Below the pieces are notes generated by a model. That model saw nothing but the letters and a program-made list of their open reading frames with translations, made no database searches and was not told the origin of the DNA. From NCBI GenBank assembly GCA_035652535.1, contig DASRDP010000093.1, positions 1-64,000 of the forward strand: a stretch of DNA of 64,000 nt, in the 5' to 3' direction. This DNA comes from Chloroflexota bacterium (lineage in GTDB: Bacteria > Chloroflexota > UBA6077 > SHYK01). A program made the translations under genes and the position numbers. This document shows, one piece after another, positions 8,965-17,909 of this stretch; the stretch's first letter is position 1; each line of letters begins with the position of its first letter.

Positions 8965-9780
8965 TCACGCCGTCAGAAAATCGCGCACGATGGTGTTGAA
9001 GCGCTCGGCCTGGTCCCACTGGACCCAGTGCCCGCAGCGATCGAACACGTGCAGCTCCGCGTTCGGGATCTGCTGGAAGAGGAGCTGCGACCGCTCCAAC
9101 GCGACGCCGCTGTCGTTCGCGCCCCACAGCAGGAGCACCGGGATGCGCAGGTTTTTCAGATCCTCGTACACGGGCCGCGGCGGCTTCACGCCCCTGCGGA
9201 GCTGCTGCGTCTCGTAGTTCTTGCCGATGCTCATCTGGTAGCGCTCCGTCACCAGCTCCTCGGTCACGCGGTCCTGGTTGTAGAGCGTTCCCCGAGTGAG
9301 GGCCCAGCAGTTCTCGAGCGACGGCTCGTACGAGCCGGTGAAGTCGGCGTGCTGCCTCGCCAGCTCCTCGGCGGCCGGCGAGCCCCGGGGCGCCAGCGTC
9401 CCGCTCGACACGAGCACCAGCCGCCGGACCCTCGGGTCCTCCAGCGCGATTCGTGCGACGATGTAGGACCCCTGTGAGTTCCCCATCAGGTCGAAGCTGT
9501 CGAGCCGCAGGCCGTCGATGAAGGCCTTCGCGTGCGCGACCCGGTATTCCAGCGTGTAGTCCCCCGGCGCATCCGTTCGCCCGTATCCGGGCTGGTCATA
9601 CGCGTAGACGGAGAAGCCCGCCTCCGCGAAGAAGTCGACGTTGTTCCCCCAGTTCACGCGCGCGCACGCCCCGGGCGATCCGCCGTGGACCATGATCAGC
9701 GGATGCCCGACGCCTTTGTGAATCCAGTACGTCTTGAGTCCGTCGACGTCGCTAAAGGTGCCCGGCTCCGTCGTAATCAC
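8965..9780 (-). CDS. Alpha/beta hydrolase, meta-cleavage-product hydrolase type
   Basis: This 271-residue hydrolase would cleave a C-C bond in the product of extradiol ring opening. The oxyanion-hole segment VHGGSPG is at residues 31-37. The nucleophile is S102 in GNSQGS. The acid is in LLLWGANDSG, and the histidine is in CGHWVQWDQAERFN, a signature close to BphD/MhpC-type enzymes. The gene directly follows the LigB dioxygenase gene at 9785, whose stop is 4 bases before this GTG, so the two are probably translationally coupled. An ATG at 9813 would add 11 residues inside the upstream gene but has no good ribosome binding site. Ester hydrolysis remains an alternative. Confidence 0.85.
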   Translation of the reverse strand: MITTEPGTFSDVDGLKTYWIHKGVGHPLIMVHGGSPGACARVNWGNNVDFFAEAGFSVYAYDQPGYGRTDAPGDYTLEYRVAHAKAFIDGLRLDSFDLMGNSQGSYIVARIALEDPRVRRLVLVSSGTLAPRGSPAAEELARQHADFTGSYEPSLENCWALTRGTLYNQDRVTEELVTERYQMSIGKNYETQQLRRGVKPPRPVYEDLKNLRIPVLLLWGANDSGVALERSQLLFQQIPNAELHVFDRCGHWVQWDQAERFNTIVRDFLTA

Positions 9781-9784
9781 GCGG

Positions 9785-10774
9785 TCACCGCCAGTAGGCG
9801 AACGCCATCCCACACCCAGTGCCCGCGGGCGAGCGGTAGGCAGGGATGTAGTCGCCGATCAGGTGCACGTCCATCGGCTCCATGGCCCCGGCCACCGTGA
9901 TCCAGTTGCGGATCTCGGACGTGCCCAGATTCAGTCGCTCGCGCGGGAGATTGCGCAGGGCATCCGCGTCCTTTTCCATTACGCCGTCGAGCGTGGCGTG
10001 GTCGATCTCCTCGTCGAGGATCGTGTGGCTGAGACCCCCCGAGGCGACGACGGCGACCCGCTTGTCGCTCTCCCAGGACTCAATCGCCTCCCGCAGCCGC
10101 TGGCCCAGCGCGTAGCAGCGGGCGGGCGTGGGCTGGTTTGGCGGAAAGAAGGTGTTGATCATGAAGGGGACCATGGGAACGTCCCCGTTGGGCAGCATGA
10201 ACTCGTACAGGAAGGTGAAGGCGTGGCCCAGGCCCACCTCTTTCTTGAGTTGGTTGGAGCACGCGATGTCGAACCCGTCGTCGCGCAGGCGATCGATCAG
10301 GTGCTCGGCCAGCGCCGGCTCGCAGGGGTGGTCTCCCCACACGTTGAGCCGCTCCGCGATGGCCTCCTGGATCTCATCCAGCCGCGCGGCATTCCACATG
10401 CCCGAACCGGACCGCGCGTTATGCCCGCGCCGGGTCACCGCGACGGATTCCCCCCGGTAGACGCAGAACATCGGCATCAGCTCGTCGTGGAACTGCTCGT
10501 GCTGATCGTCGCCGACGACGACGAGAACGTCTGGAACCGCCTCGGCCAGGACCTGCGAGAGCTGCTTCAGGGACGTCTGGCACGCATCGTACCGCTCGCG
10601 CAGTCGGGCATCGGCTAGCTCGGAGTCCATGTCCGGCTTCGCGCGTTTCAACAAGTCCGCGTAGTTGATACGGCGATCCGTCTCGTCTTTCTCGCGCAGG
10701 GCATACCACCCCTCGAGGGGCAGGCGCAGCTGCGGCGCGTGTGGGGTCGCGATGCCAACAACGATTTCGGCCAT
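9785..10774 (-). CDS. Class III (LigB-type) extradiol ring-cleavage dioxygenase
   Basis: This 329-residue non-haem Fe(II) dioxygenase belongs to the protocatechuate 4,5-/gallate dioxygenase superfamily, which opens a catechol ring next to its hydroxyls. The first iron histidine is H12 in ATPHAPQL. The conserved GDDQHEQFHDELMP segment (about 88-101) and the GGLSHTILDEEIDH segment carry the other active-site residues. The ATG follows AAGGAGCGAGATC. A hydrolase gene overlaps its end, and a decayed binding-protein remnant lies just upstream. The copy at 22657-23643 sits next to an intact binding-protein gene in the same order. The catechol substrate is not predictable from sequence alone. Confidence 0.88.
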   Translation of the reverse strand: MAEIVVGIATPHAPQLRLPLEGWYALREKDETDRRINYADLLKRAKPDMDSELADARLRERYDACQTSLKQLSQVLAEAVPDVLVVVGDDQHEQFHDELMPMFCVYRGESVAVTRRGHNARSGSGMWNAARLDEIQEAIAERLNVWGDHPCEPALAEHLIDRLRDDGFDIACSNQLKKEVGLGHAFTFLYEFMLPNGDVPMVPFMINTFFPPNQPTPARCYALGQRLREAIESWESDKRVAVVASGGLSHTILDEEIDHATLDGVMEKDADALRNLPRERLNLGTSEIRNWITVAGAMEPMDVHLIGDYIPAYRSPAGTGCGMAFAYWR

Positions 10775-10787
10775 GATCTCGCTCCTT

Positions 10788-11190
10788 CTAGCTCAGCTCC
10801 CATTCGTAGACGTTCCAGTTCACCAGGGTGTCCAGGGCGTGCGGATCGGGCCCGTGCAGCGACGCCAGGTGGGCCGTGATGTTCGGATCCAGTACAGGCT
10901 CACGATCGGCAGCTCCTCGCTGATGATGCGGGCCATCTCGATGATCTGGCGCGTCCGTTCCGCGGGTTCCAACGTTGAGTTATACGCCTCCCACAGCCGA
11001 TCGTAATCGGGATTGGACCAGCCGGCAAAGTTCGACCCGCGCCAGCCGTTGTCCGCTTCAGACTTGATGTCGGCCGTCGTCCAGTTCGCCAGGTTGACGG
11101 CGCCGCCCTTCCAGGCGGGCGAAGCCGACGCCGTGAGGAGCGCGGGGAAGACGGCCCGGGCGGGTCCGTCGCGGATCTGGACCGACGGCA
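10788..11190 (-). pseudogene. Remnant of a family-5 substrate-binding protein (C-terminal part, frameshifted)
   Basis: Minus-strand translation gives PSVQIRDGPARAVFPALLT and then the SBP_bac_5 C-terminal pattern GWSNPDYDRLWEAYNSTLEP. Near 10888 a one-base deletion shifts frame: LYWIRTSRP in one frame should continue as PNITAHLASLHGPD in another. That second frame runs to the family ending WNVYEWELS and TAG at 10788. About 440 N-terminal residues, including the signal peptide and lipobox, are missing. The gene is therefore dead. It lies just upstream of the LigB gene, where the second LigB locus has an intact binding-protein gene. Confidence 0.8.
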
Positions 11191-11390
11191 GGCCTCGCGC
11201 GTGCGTCTCGAGGTCGCCCGCCTTGCGAACCATGTACACGCGCATCCCGAAGTCTGTCTCCTCGGGAACGATCTCCGGCGCTGCGCTCCCCATCATGCGG
11301 GGATCGCGCTCGAGAGGTCCCGATGGAGGAATGAGACGTGCGCGGGGTCGAGGGCGAGCCGTCGGAGCGCGTCCCGCGCCACTGTTCGAG
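11191..11390 (-). pseudogene. Remnant of a Rieske oxygenase catalytic domain
   Basis: One minus-strand frame reads LALDPAHVSFLHRDL (about 11313-11358), the iron-binding D-x2-H-x4-H motif of Rieske oxygenases. It compares with CDSSHLSFLHRSF in the intact enzyme at 34919. A second frame then continues with EIVPEETDFGMRVYMVRKAG, matching YETEDTDFGVRLIALRDA there. A frameshift separates the two parts, and the Rieske domain itself is gone. The second frame runs without interruption into the binding-protein remnant at about 11190, so a deletion has fused two formerly separate genes. Bases 11391-11670 hold no gene I can support. Confidence 0.65.
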
Positions 11391-11670
11391 GGAGAGACGC
11401 TGGTTCGCACCGTCGATGCAGAGGGGGACGAGCACACAGTCGAATCCCGCGCGCGCCGCGTTCTCGCGCACGCGGGGCCCAGCGGCGGTCGCGCTCCGCC
11501 AGCGAATAGCCTGGCCAGATCTCGCCGCTATCGTCGCCCGTGGAGGCCCAAGGATATCACGGCCCCGTCTGTGCATACACTTGGAAAGACGCCCCGCACA
11601 GCCGGCCGTTGACCGATCGCCGTCTTCCATGGTTCAATGACCCACTTCGAGCGAAACGAGGAGCGTGCAG

Positions 11671-12861
11671 ATGCTGACACAGGAAGAGAACGAGCGGCTT
11701 TCGCGCGTCGGACCGGGTACGCCAGTCGGCACCCTCTTGCGCCGGTACTGGCACCCCGTCGCACCGACCGCTGACCTCGACCAGGATCCGGTCCGCCCGG
11801 TGCGGCTCCTCGGCGAGGACCTCGTGCTCTACCGCGACGAGTCCGGGAAGCTCGGCCTCGTCGCAGAGCGCTGCGCGCACCGGGGCATCTCTCTCGCGTA
11901 TGGCATCCCCCAGGGCAACGGCCTCCGCTGCGCCTACCACGGCTGGACCTACGACGAGCAGGGGCACGTCGTCGATATGCCGTTCGAGCCGGCGTGCCTC
12001 CCCCTGAAGATCACGGCGTACCCGGTTGAGGAGCTGGGCGGGCTCGTGTGGACCTATATGGGGCCGGACCCGGCCCCGCTGCTTCCCCGCTGGGACATGC
12101 TGGTTCGGACCGACTTCAACAAAGAGATGCGCATCACCCCGCTCACCTGCAACTGGCTCCAGTGCATGGACAACTCCCTCGACCCCATTCACTTCGAGCA
12201 CCTCCACGGCGTCTACGGCAACTACACCATGAAGCGCATGGGGAAGCCGCCCATGCTGAACCCCGCGCGCCACGTCAAGATCGACTTCGATCTCTGGGAG
12301 TACGGCATCTACAAGCGGCGGCTCCTGGAAGGACGGCCGGAAGACGACCCGGACTGGACCGTTGGGCACCCGATCCTCTTCCCCTACATCCTCGCCCAGG
12401 GCGGGCCCGATCGCGGCAACTTCCAGATCCGCGTCCCCACCGACGATACCCACACGATGCACATCTGCCTCAACGGCTGGGCGCCGAGGAACGGCGAGGA
12501 GCTGCGCTCCGAGGTCCCCGTCGTCTACGATCCGCTCGTATACGACGACCTCGGCCGCGTCGTCGCCACGCACATCGTCCGCCAGGACGAGATGGCGTGG
12601 GTCGGTCAGGGCGGCATCACCGACCGGAGCACCGAGCACCTCGCCACGTCGGATCGGGGCATCCTCCTCTACCGCAAGCTGCTCCTCGAAAACATCGAGA
12701 AGGTGGAGCGCGGGGAGGACCCCATGGGCGTCATCCGCGATCCCGCCAGGAACACGCCGATGATCTCCATTGAGCGCGGCACCCGCTACGCCGCGTTCAA
12801 GACCGGCATCGACGAGGCGAACTACGGCGGGGTCCGCGACACCGTCGCGATGGCGCGCTGA
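11671..12861 (+). CDS. Rieske aromatic ring-hydroxylating oxygenase, alpha subunit (tandem-family copy 2)
   Basis: This 396-residue protein is a close paralogue of the products of 7644, 13012 and 16719. The [2Fe-2S] ligands are C68, H70, C87 and H90. The catalytic iron ligands are D171, H174 and H179 in DNSLDPIHFEHLHG, and the C-terminal block is [18 protein letters not shown]. The ATG at 11671 is preferred over a GTG two codons earlier because GAGGAG lies 7 bases before it and the resulting MLTQEEN matches the family start. It stands alone on the plus strand, downstream of the pseudogene region and 150 bases before the next paralogue. Most differences from its neighbours fall in the substrate-pocket half, so the copies may differ in substrate. 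Confidence 0.93.
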   Translation: MLTQEENERLSRVGPGTPVGTLLRRYWHPVAPTADLDQDPVRPVRLLGEDLVLYRDESGKLGLVAERCAHRGISLAYGIPQGNGLRCAYHGWTYDEQGHVVDMPFEPACLPLKITAYPVEELGGLVWTYMGPDPAPLLPRWDMLVRTDFNKEMRITPLTCNWLQCMDNSLDPIHFEHLHGVYGNYTMKRMGKPPMLNPARHVKIDFDLWEYGIYKRRLLEGRPEDDPDWTVGHPILFPYILAQGGPDRGNFQIRVPTDDTHTMHICLNGWAPRNGEELRSEVPVVYDPLVYDDLGRVVATHIVRQDEMAWVGQGGITDRSTEHLATSDRGILLYRKLLLENIEKVERGEDPMGVIRDPARNTPMISIERGTRYAAFKTGIDEANYGGVRDTVAMAR

Positions 12862-12910
12862 CACCCGGCGCTGGGGCAGCGGTTCCAGCAGGGTGCGAAA
12901 GGGCCGGTGC

Positions 12911-12916
12911 TATACT
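12911..12916 (+). promoter_or_regulatory. Putative -10 box (TATACT)
   Basis: TATACT in the 150-base gap between two Rieske genes, 95 bases before the ATG at 13012. It suggests that the second gene has its own promoter despite the tandem arrangement. No clear -35 hexamer is seen. Confidence 0.3.
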
Positions 12917-13011
12917 CGGGCAGAAGGCACGCGCGGTGCATTGGGAATCGTATCTATTGCGCACGGGCGCTCAGACTCCTGGGGCCCGCGGCGTGAGGAG
13001 ATGGGAAGACC

Positions 13012-14205
13012 ATGATTACGCAGGAAATGAACGACCGCCTGACCCACGTAGGCCCCGGAACGCCCATGGGCACCCTGCTCCGCTGCTACTGGCACCCGGT
13101 TGGCACGACCGCGGATCTCGACAAGGACCCTGTCCGTCCCGTTCGGCTGCTGGGGGAGGATCTCGTCCTGTACCGAGACGAGGCGGGGAAGCTCGGCCTC
13201 GTCGGCGAGCGATGCGCGCATCGCGGCATCTCCCTCGCCTACGGCATCCCGCAGACCAACGGCCTGCGCTGCGCCTACCACGGCTGGACGTACGACGAGC
13301 AGGGCCACGTCGTGGACATGCCCTTCGAGCCGGCCTGCCTACCGCTCAAGATCACCGCGTACCCAGTCGAGGAGCTCATGGGCATCGTCTGGGCCTACAT
13401 GGGCCCGCCCGAGAAGAAGCCCCTCCTCCCGCGCTGGGACATCCTGGTCCGCGACGATTTCAACAAATGGATCCGAATCACCCAGCTCGACTGCAACTGG
13501 CTCCAGTGCATGGACAACTCCCTTGACCCCACGCACTTCGAGCATCTGCACGGCGTCTACGGAAACTACGTCATGAAGAAGCTGGGCAGGCCGCCGATGA
13601 TGACGCCGGCGCGCCACGTCAAGATCGAGTTCGACGTCTTCGATTACGGGATCTACAAGCGGCGCTTGCTGGAGGGCGAGCCGGAGGACAACACCGACTG
13701 GACCGTCGGCCACCCCATCCTGTTCCCGTACATCCTGGCCCAGGGCGGCCCCAACCAGATGAGCTTCCAGATCCGCGTCCCAGCGGACGACACGCACACG
13801 ACGCACGTGGTCGTGATGGCCCAGCGGCCTAAGGACGGCGAAGCCGTGGATCCGGAAGTCAAGGTCACCCACGCAACCCTCGATCGCGACGAGCTGGGCC
13901 GCATTTTTGCACCCCAGATCGTCGTGCAGGACGAGATGGCGTGGATCGGGCAGGGGCCGATCACGGACCGCACGGCCGAGCACCTGGCGACGGGCGATAA
14001 GGGCATCCTCCTGTACCGGCAGCTTCTCCTCGACAACATCGCGAAGGCCGAGCGCGGCGAGGACCCGATGGGCGTCATCCGCGACCCGGAGATCAACGAG
14101 CCGTTCATCCAGATTCGGCGGGGAAGCACGTACGCCGCGTTCCGCGCAGGAGTCGCCGACGAGGACTTCGGCGGCGTGCGCGAGCCGGCCGGCGCGGCGG
14201 GGTAG
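13012..14205 (+). CDS. Rieske aromatic ring-hydroxylating oxygenase, alpha subunit (tandem-family copy 3)
   Basis: This 397-residue protein has [2Fe-2S] ligands C68, H70, C87 and H90. The iron ligands are D172, H175 and H180, shifted by one because GPPEKKPLLPR carries an extra residue relative to the other copies. The C-terminal block is QGPITDRTAEHLATGDKGI, with TGDKG where the others have TSDRG. The ATG follows GAGGAGATGGGAAGACC. It is followed after only 6 bases by a phosphoglycerate mutase gene, which looks cotranscribed. The arrangement suggests recent tandem duplication with divergence in the catalytic half. Confidence 0.93.
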   Translation: MITQEMNDRLTHVGPGTPMGTLLRCYWHPVGTTADLDKDPVRPVRLLGEDLVLYRDEAGKLGLVGERCAHRGISLAYGIPQTNGLRCAYHGWTYDEQGHVVDMPFEPACLPLKITAYPVEELMGIVWAYMGPPEKKPLLPRWDILVRDDFNKWIRITQLDCNWLQCMDNSLDPTHFEHLHGVYGNYVMKKLGRPPMMTPARHVKIEFDVFDYGIYKRRLLEGEPEDNTDWTVGHPILFPYILAQGGPNQMSFQIRVPADDTHTTHVVVMAQRPKDGEAVDPEVKVTHATLDRDELGRIFAPQIVVQDEMAWIGQGPITDRTAEHLATGDKGILLYRQLLLDNIAKAERGEDPMGVIRDPEINEPFIQIRRGSTYAAFRAGVADEDFGGVREPAGAAG

Positions 14206-14211
14206 AGGGCG

Positions 14212-14838
14212 ATGGCCAAGCTTGCGCTCCTCCGACACGGCCAGTCGGAGTACAACGCTAAAGGGCTCTGGACCGGTCTCACCGACATCTCGCTGAACGA
14301 GGATGGGATCGCGGAAGCCCACCGCGCCGCCGACGCGCTCCGCGACGTCTCGTTCGATGTGGCGTTCACGTCGATGCTGAAGCGCGCCCAGGAGACCCTC
14401 GACATCATCCTCGCCGATTTGCAGAACACGGCGATCCCCATTCATCGGAACGCCGCCCTCAACGAGCGAGACTACGGCGACCTCACCGGCAAGAACAAGT
14501 GGCAGGTCCGCGACGAATATGGCGAGGAACAGTTCCTCAAGTGGCGCCGAAGCTGGAACTATCCCGTGCCGGGGGGCGAGACCCTCGAGGACGTGTACGC
14601 CCGGGTCGTTCCGTATTACGAATCCCAGATCCTGCCGGAGCTGCGGGCGGGTCGGAGCGCCATCGTGGTGGCGCACGGGAACAGCCTGCGCGCGCTGGTG
14701 AAGCACCTGGAGTCCATCAGCGACGAAGACATTCCCAAGCTCGAGATCGGCACCGCCGAGGTGTACCTGTATGAGATCTCCGCCGACGGGAGAATCCAGT
14801 CAAAGGAGATCAGGGCGGCGAACCCCAATCTCGTTTGA
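14212..14838 (+). CDS. gpmA: 2,3-bisphosphoglycerate-dependent phosphoglycerate mutase
   Basis: This 208-residue histidine-phosphatase-fold enzyme interconverts 2- and 3-phosphoglycerate in glycolysis. The phosphorylated histidine is H9 in LLRHGQSEYN. The acid/base glutamate is E85 in ALNERDYGDLTGKNK, and the second histidine is H155 in VVAHGNSLRALVKHLE. The GLWTGLTDISLNE substrate loop and KWRRSWNYPVPGG segment are typical of GpmA rather than of a general phosphatase. It is shorter than the roughly 250-residue E. coli enzyme. Placed 6 bases after a Rieske gene, it may feed C3 products of ring degradation into glycolysis together with the glycerate kinase at 56383. Confidence 0.92.
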   Translation: MAKLALLRHGQSEYNAKGLWTGLTDISLNEDGIAEAHRAADALRDVSFDVAFTSMLKRAQETLDIILADLQNTAIPIHRNAALNERDYGDLTGKNKWQVRDEYGEEQFLKWRRSWNYPVPGGETLEDVYARVVPYYESQILPELRAGRSAIVVAHGNSLRALVKHLESISDEDIPKLEIGTAEVYLYEISADGRIQSKEIRAANPNLV

Positions 14839-14921
14839 GCGCGATCCCAGGCGCGCGTGGCTCATCGCGTGGAGCCATGCCATTCGCCGCCATTCACCCA
14901 GGAGCTGACGGAGGTCCCATC

Positions 14922-16646
14922 GTGAACTGGATGCGTGCGTTCCCCGTCGTTTTCGCAATGCTCATCCTCGCATGCGCGCAGCAGCCGGCGCGCCCCTCCT
15001 CCGGACCATCTGGCGGGCCCGTTCGGCCGCAGGCCACCGCGAGCCAGCCGAGCCGAACGCTGCGCGTCGTGATCCGGTCGGAGCCCGGGTCCGTCGCCGG
15101 CACGATCCTGATCCCCACCGGCATCACGACGGAGAACCAGCGGCGCATCTTCAACGCCAGCCTGGCGCTCCTCGATGGGGACAGTAAGCCACGACCGTAT
15201 CTCGCCGACAGCCTGCCCGCGCTGAACTCCGATAGCTGGCGCGTCGCCGCCGACGGAACGATGGAGACGACGTTCCACCTCAAGCCCAACCTCACCTGGC
15301 AGGACGGTACGCCTCTTACCGCCGACGACTTCGTGTTCGCGCGGCAGGTGTACGCCAACAAGAACTACGGTCTCGCGGGCACCGTGCCCCACTCCGTCAT
15401 GTCCGAAGTGGTAGCGCCCGATCCCCAGACGGTCCAGATTCGCTGGAAGGAGCCATATCCAAACGCGGCGGAGATGGACCTCGAGGCCTTCGCCCCGCTG
15501 CCCAGGCACCTCCTCCAGGCCTCGTTCGAGCGCGAGCCGGAGAACCTTCCGAATCTTCCCTTCTGGACGAGCGATTTCGTCGGCGCGGGTCCGTATCGCG
15601 TCGACAACTGGCAGCCCGGCGCCTTCATCGACGCGGCCGCCTTCGATGGCCACGCTCTCGGCAAGCCGAAGATCGATCGGCTGAAGATCACCTGGAGCGC
15701 CGACTTCAACGCCACGCTCGCCAGCCTGGTGTCGGGCGACGAGGACATGCCGCTGGACGACTCCATCCGCGTCGACCAGGGCCTCGTCCTCGAGCAGGAC
15801 TGGACCGCGCGAAACGCGGGCACCGTCCAGTACCGGCCGAACCTCCCCCGCTTCGTCCAGGTCCAGCATCGCGCGGAATACGCGAACCCTGCCGTCGTTC
15901 GCGACGCGCGGGTCCGGAAGGCGCTCGCCCACGCCATCGACAAGTCCGTCATCAACGATACGCTCTTCTCCGGTAAGGGGATCACGACGGACACGCTCAT
16001 CTACCCCACCCTCGACTACTACGCGGTCGTCGACGCCAAAGCCGTCAAGTATCCCTTTGACCTTCGTGCGAGCGAGCAGCTCATGAACGAGGCGGGCCTA
16101 TCGAAGGACGCCAGCGGCGCGTACACCCTTCCCGGTGGCGGACGCATCAACCTGGAAGTCCGCAATATTCAGTCCGCGCAAAACGACGCGGAGCGGTCGA
16201 TCATCGCGGATGGCTGGCGGAAGGCGGGCTTCGAGGTCGAGGAGAACGTCTTCACGCCCGTTCAAACGCAGGACGGCCAGGTGCTCGGCACGTTCCGGTC
16301 GCTGTCCATCACCAGCGCCGCCGCCGTGCACGAGGGTGAAGACGTGGGAGCGCTGACCACGAACTCCGTGTCGCGGCCCGAGACGCACTGGTTCGGGCAG
16401 AACCGGGGGGGCTGGTCCAATCCCGACTTCGACCGGGCTGCCACCGCCTTCGCCACGACCCTGGACCCCGACGCGCGCCACCAGGCGCTTGCCGATGCGA
16501 TCCACGCGCTCACGGACGACCTCGGCGTGATCCCGCTGCATTTCAACCCCGGCGTCATCGCCTGGGCAGCCGGGATGCAGGGAGTTTCGGTGAAGGCGCC
16601 GGACGCCGTGGTGAGCTGGAACATTCACGAGTGGACGTTCCGCTAG
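14922..16646 (+). CDS. ABC transporter substrate-binding lipoprotein, family 5
   Basis: This 574-residue exported lipoprotein has lipobox LILAC with C18, followed by a Pro/Ser/Gly linker. The family segment NLTWQDGTPLTADDFVFARQ and the terminal WNIHEWTFR are present. The GTG at 14922 is chosen because GGAGGT lies 6 bases upstream and it gives a compact signal peptide; an ATG three codons later is also possible. The gene lies 83 bases after phosphoglycerate mutase and 72 bases before the next Rieske gene on the same strand. The pair may form a capture-and-oxidise unit. No transporter partner is nearby. Confidence 0.92.
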   Translation: MNWMRAFPVVFAMLILACAQQPARPSSGPSGGPVRPQATASQPSRTLRVVIRSEPGSVAGTILIPTGITTENQRRIFNASLALLDGDSKPRPYLADSLPALNSDSWRVAADGTMETTFHLKPNLTWQDGTPLTADDFVFARQVYANKNYGLAGTVPHSVMSEVVAPDPQTVQIRWKEPYPNAAEMDLEAFAPLPRHLLQASFEREPENLPNLPFWTSDFVGAGPYRVDNWQPGAFIDAAAFDGHALGKPKIDRLKITWSADFNATLASLVSGDEDMPLDDSIRVDQGLVLEQDWTARNAGTVQYRPNLPRFVQVQHRAEYANPAVVRDARVRKALAHAIDKSVINDTLFSGKGITTDTLIYPTLDYYAVVDAKAVKYPFDLRASEQLMNEAGLSKDASGAYTLPGGGRINLEVRNIQSAQNDAERSIIADGWRKAGFEVEENVFTPVQTQDGQVLGTFRSLSITSAAAVHEGEDVGALTTNSVSRPETHWFGQNRGGWSNPDFDRAATAFATTLDPDARHQALADAIHALTDDLGVIPLHFNPGVIAWAAGMQGVSVKAPDAVVSWNIHEWTFR

Positions 16647-16718
16647 AGGCTAGAATACGCTGGAAGTCCACGCAGCGCTCAGGACGAACAACGAGCGGAC
16701 CATCGAAGGGGGCGACGA

Positions 16719-17906
16719 ATGCTGACGAAGGAAGAGCACGAACGACTCGCGCGCGTGGGACCTGGCACCCCCATGGGAGAGCTGCTCCGGCGCTACTGGC
16801 ACCCAGTGGCCGCGACGGCCGACCTGGACCAGGACCCGGTGCGTCCGGTCCGCCTGCTGGGCGAGAATCTGGTCCTGTACCGGGATGAGACGGGAACGAT
16901 CGGGCTGGTGGCGGAGCGATGCGCACATCGCGGCATCTCCCTCGCCTACGGCATCCCGCAGACGAAGGGCCTGCGTTGCGCCTACCACGGCTGGATCTAC
17001 GACGAGCAGGGCCACGTGGTGGACATGCCCTTCGAGCCCGCGTGCCTTCCCCTGAAGATCCAGGCGTACCGAGTCCAGGAGCTCGGCGGCCTGGTGTTCG
17101 CCTACCTCGGGCCGGAGCCGGCGCCCCTTTTGCCCCGCTATGATCTCTTCGTCCGCGACGACTTGAACCGAAACGTCGAGATCACGATGTTGCCCTGCAA
17201 CTGGCTCCAGTGTATGGACAACTCCCTTGACCCGATCCACTTCGAGCACCTTCACGGCGTCTACGGCAACTACGTGATGAAGCGGACCGGCAAGCCGCCG
17301 ATGCTCAACCCGGCCCGCCACCTGAAGATCGACTTCGACGTGTTCGAGTACGGCATCATCAAGCGTCGACTGGTGGAGGGAGAGCCCGAGGACTGCGACG
17401 ACTGGACGACGGGCCACCCCATCCTCTTCCCCAACATCCTGTCTGTCGGGGACGTCCGTCGGCCGAACTACCAGATCCGTGTCCCGGTCGACGACACTCA
17501 CACCCTCCACGTGCGATACCAGGGCATCCTCCGAAGGGACGGCGTCGACCCGCGCGATGACGTGCCCGTCCAGCATCTCTCGCTCTTCGACGAGGACGGC
17601 CACCTCAAGGGCTGGGCCGACGACATCCCCTCGCAGGACATGCTCGCGTGGGTTGGGCAGGGGCCCGTGTCCGATCGGACCGCCGAGCACCTGGCGACGT
17701 CGGACCGAGGCGTGGCGCTCTACCATAAGCTGCTTTTCGACAACATCGAGCGCATCGAGCGGGGCGAGGAGCCGATGGCCGTGGTGCGCGACGAGCGGAA
17801 GAACTTCCCCATGATCCAGCTTCCCCGCGAGAATCGCGGCTACCGCGCCTTCTTCACGGTGAACGGGGAGTACCGCGAGCCGGTCCGACCCGGCGCCCGC
17901 GGATAG
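16719..17906 (+). CDS. Rieske aromatic ring-hydroxylating oxygenase, alpha subunit (tandem-family copy 4)
   Basis: This 395-residue protein is the fourth of the closely similar set. The [2Fe-2S] ligands are C68, H70, C87 and H90. The catalytic iron ligands are D171, H174 and H179 in DNSLDPIHFEHLHG, and the C-terminal block is QGPVSDRTAEHLATSDRG. The ATG follows GGGGGCGACGA, and the MLTKEEH start fits the family. The gene is downstream of a binding lipoprotein on the same strand. It converges with purU, with 3 bases between their stops. All iron ligands are intact, so it should be active if supplied with electrons. Confidence 0.93.
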   Translation: MLTKEEHERLARVGPGTPMGELLRRYWHPVAATADLDQDPVRPVRLLGENLVLYRDETGTIGLVAERCAHRGISLAYGIPQTKGLRCAYHGWIYDEQGHVVDMPFEPACLPLKIQAYRVQELGGLVFAYLGPEPAPLLPRYDLFVRDDLNRNVEITMLPCNWLQCMDNSLDPIHFEHLHGVYGNYVMKRTGKPPMLNPARHLKIDFDVFEYGIIKRRLVEGEPEDCDDWTTGHPILFPNILSVGDVRRPNYQIRVPVDDTHTLHVRYQGILRRDGVDPRDDVPVQHLSLFDEDGHLKGWADDIPSQDMLAWVGQGPVSDRTAEHLATSDRGVALYHKLLFDNIERIERGEEPMAVVRDERKNFPMIQLPRENRGYRAFFTVNGEYREPVRPGARG

Positions 17907-17909
17907 CGT

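Noticed and set aside
11013-11612. Plus-strand gene over the pseudogene region
   Set aside because: Its translation shows no family similarity, whereas the minus strand shows recognisable Rieske and binding-protein fragments.
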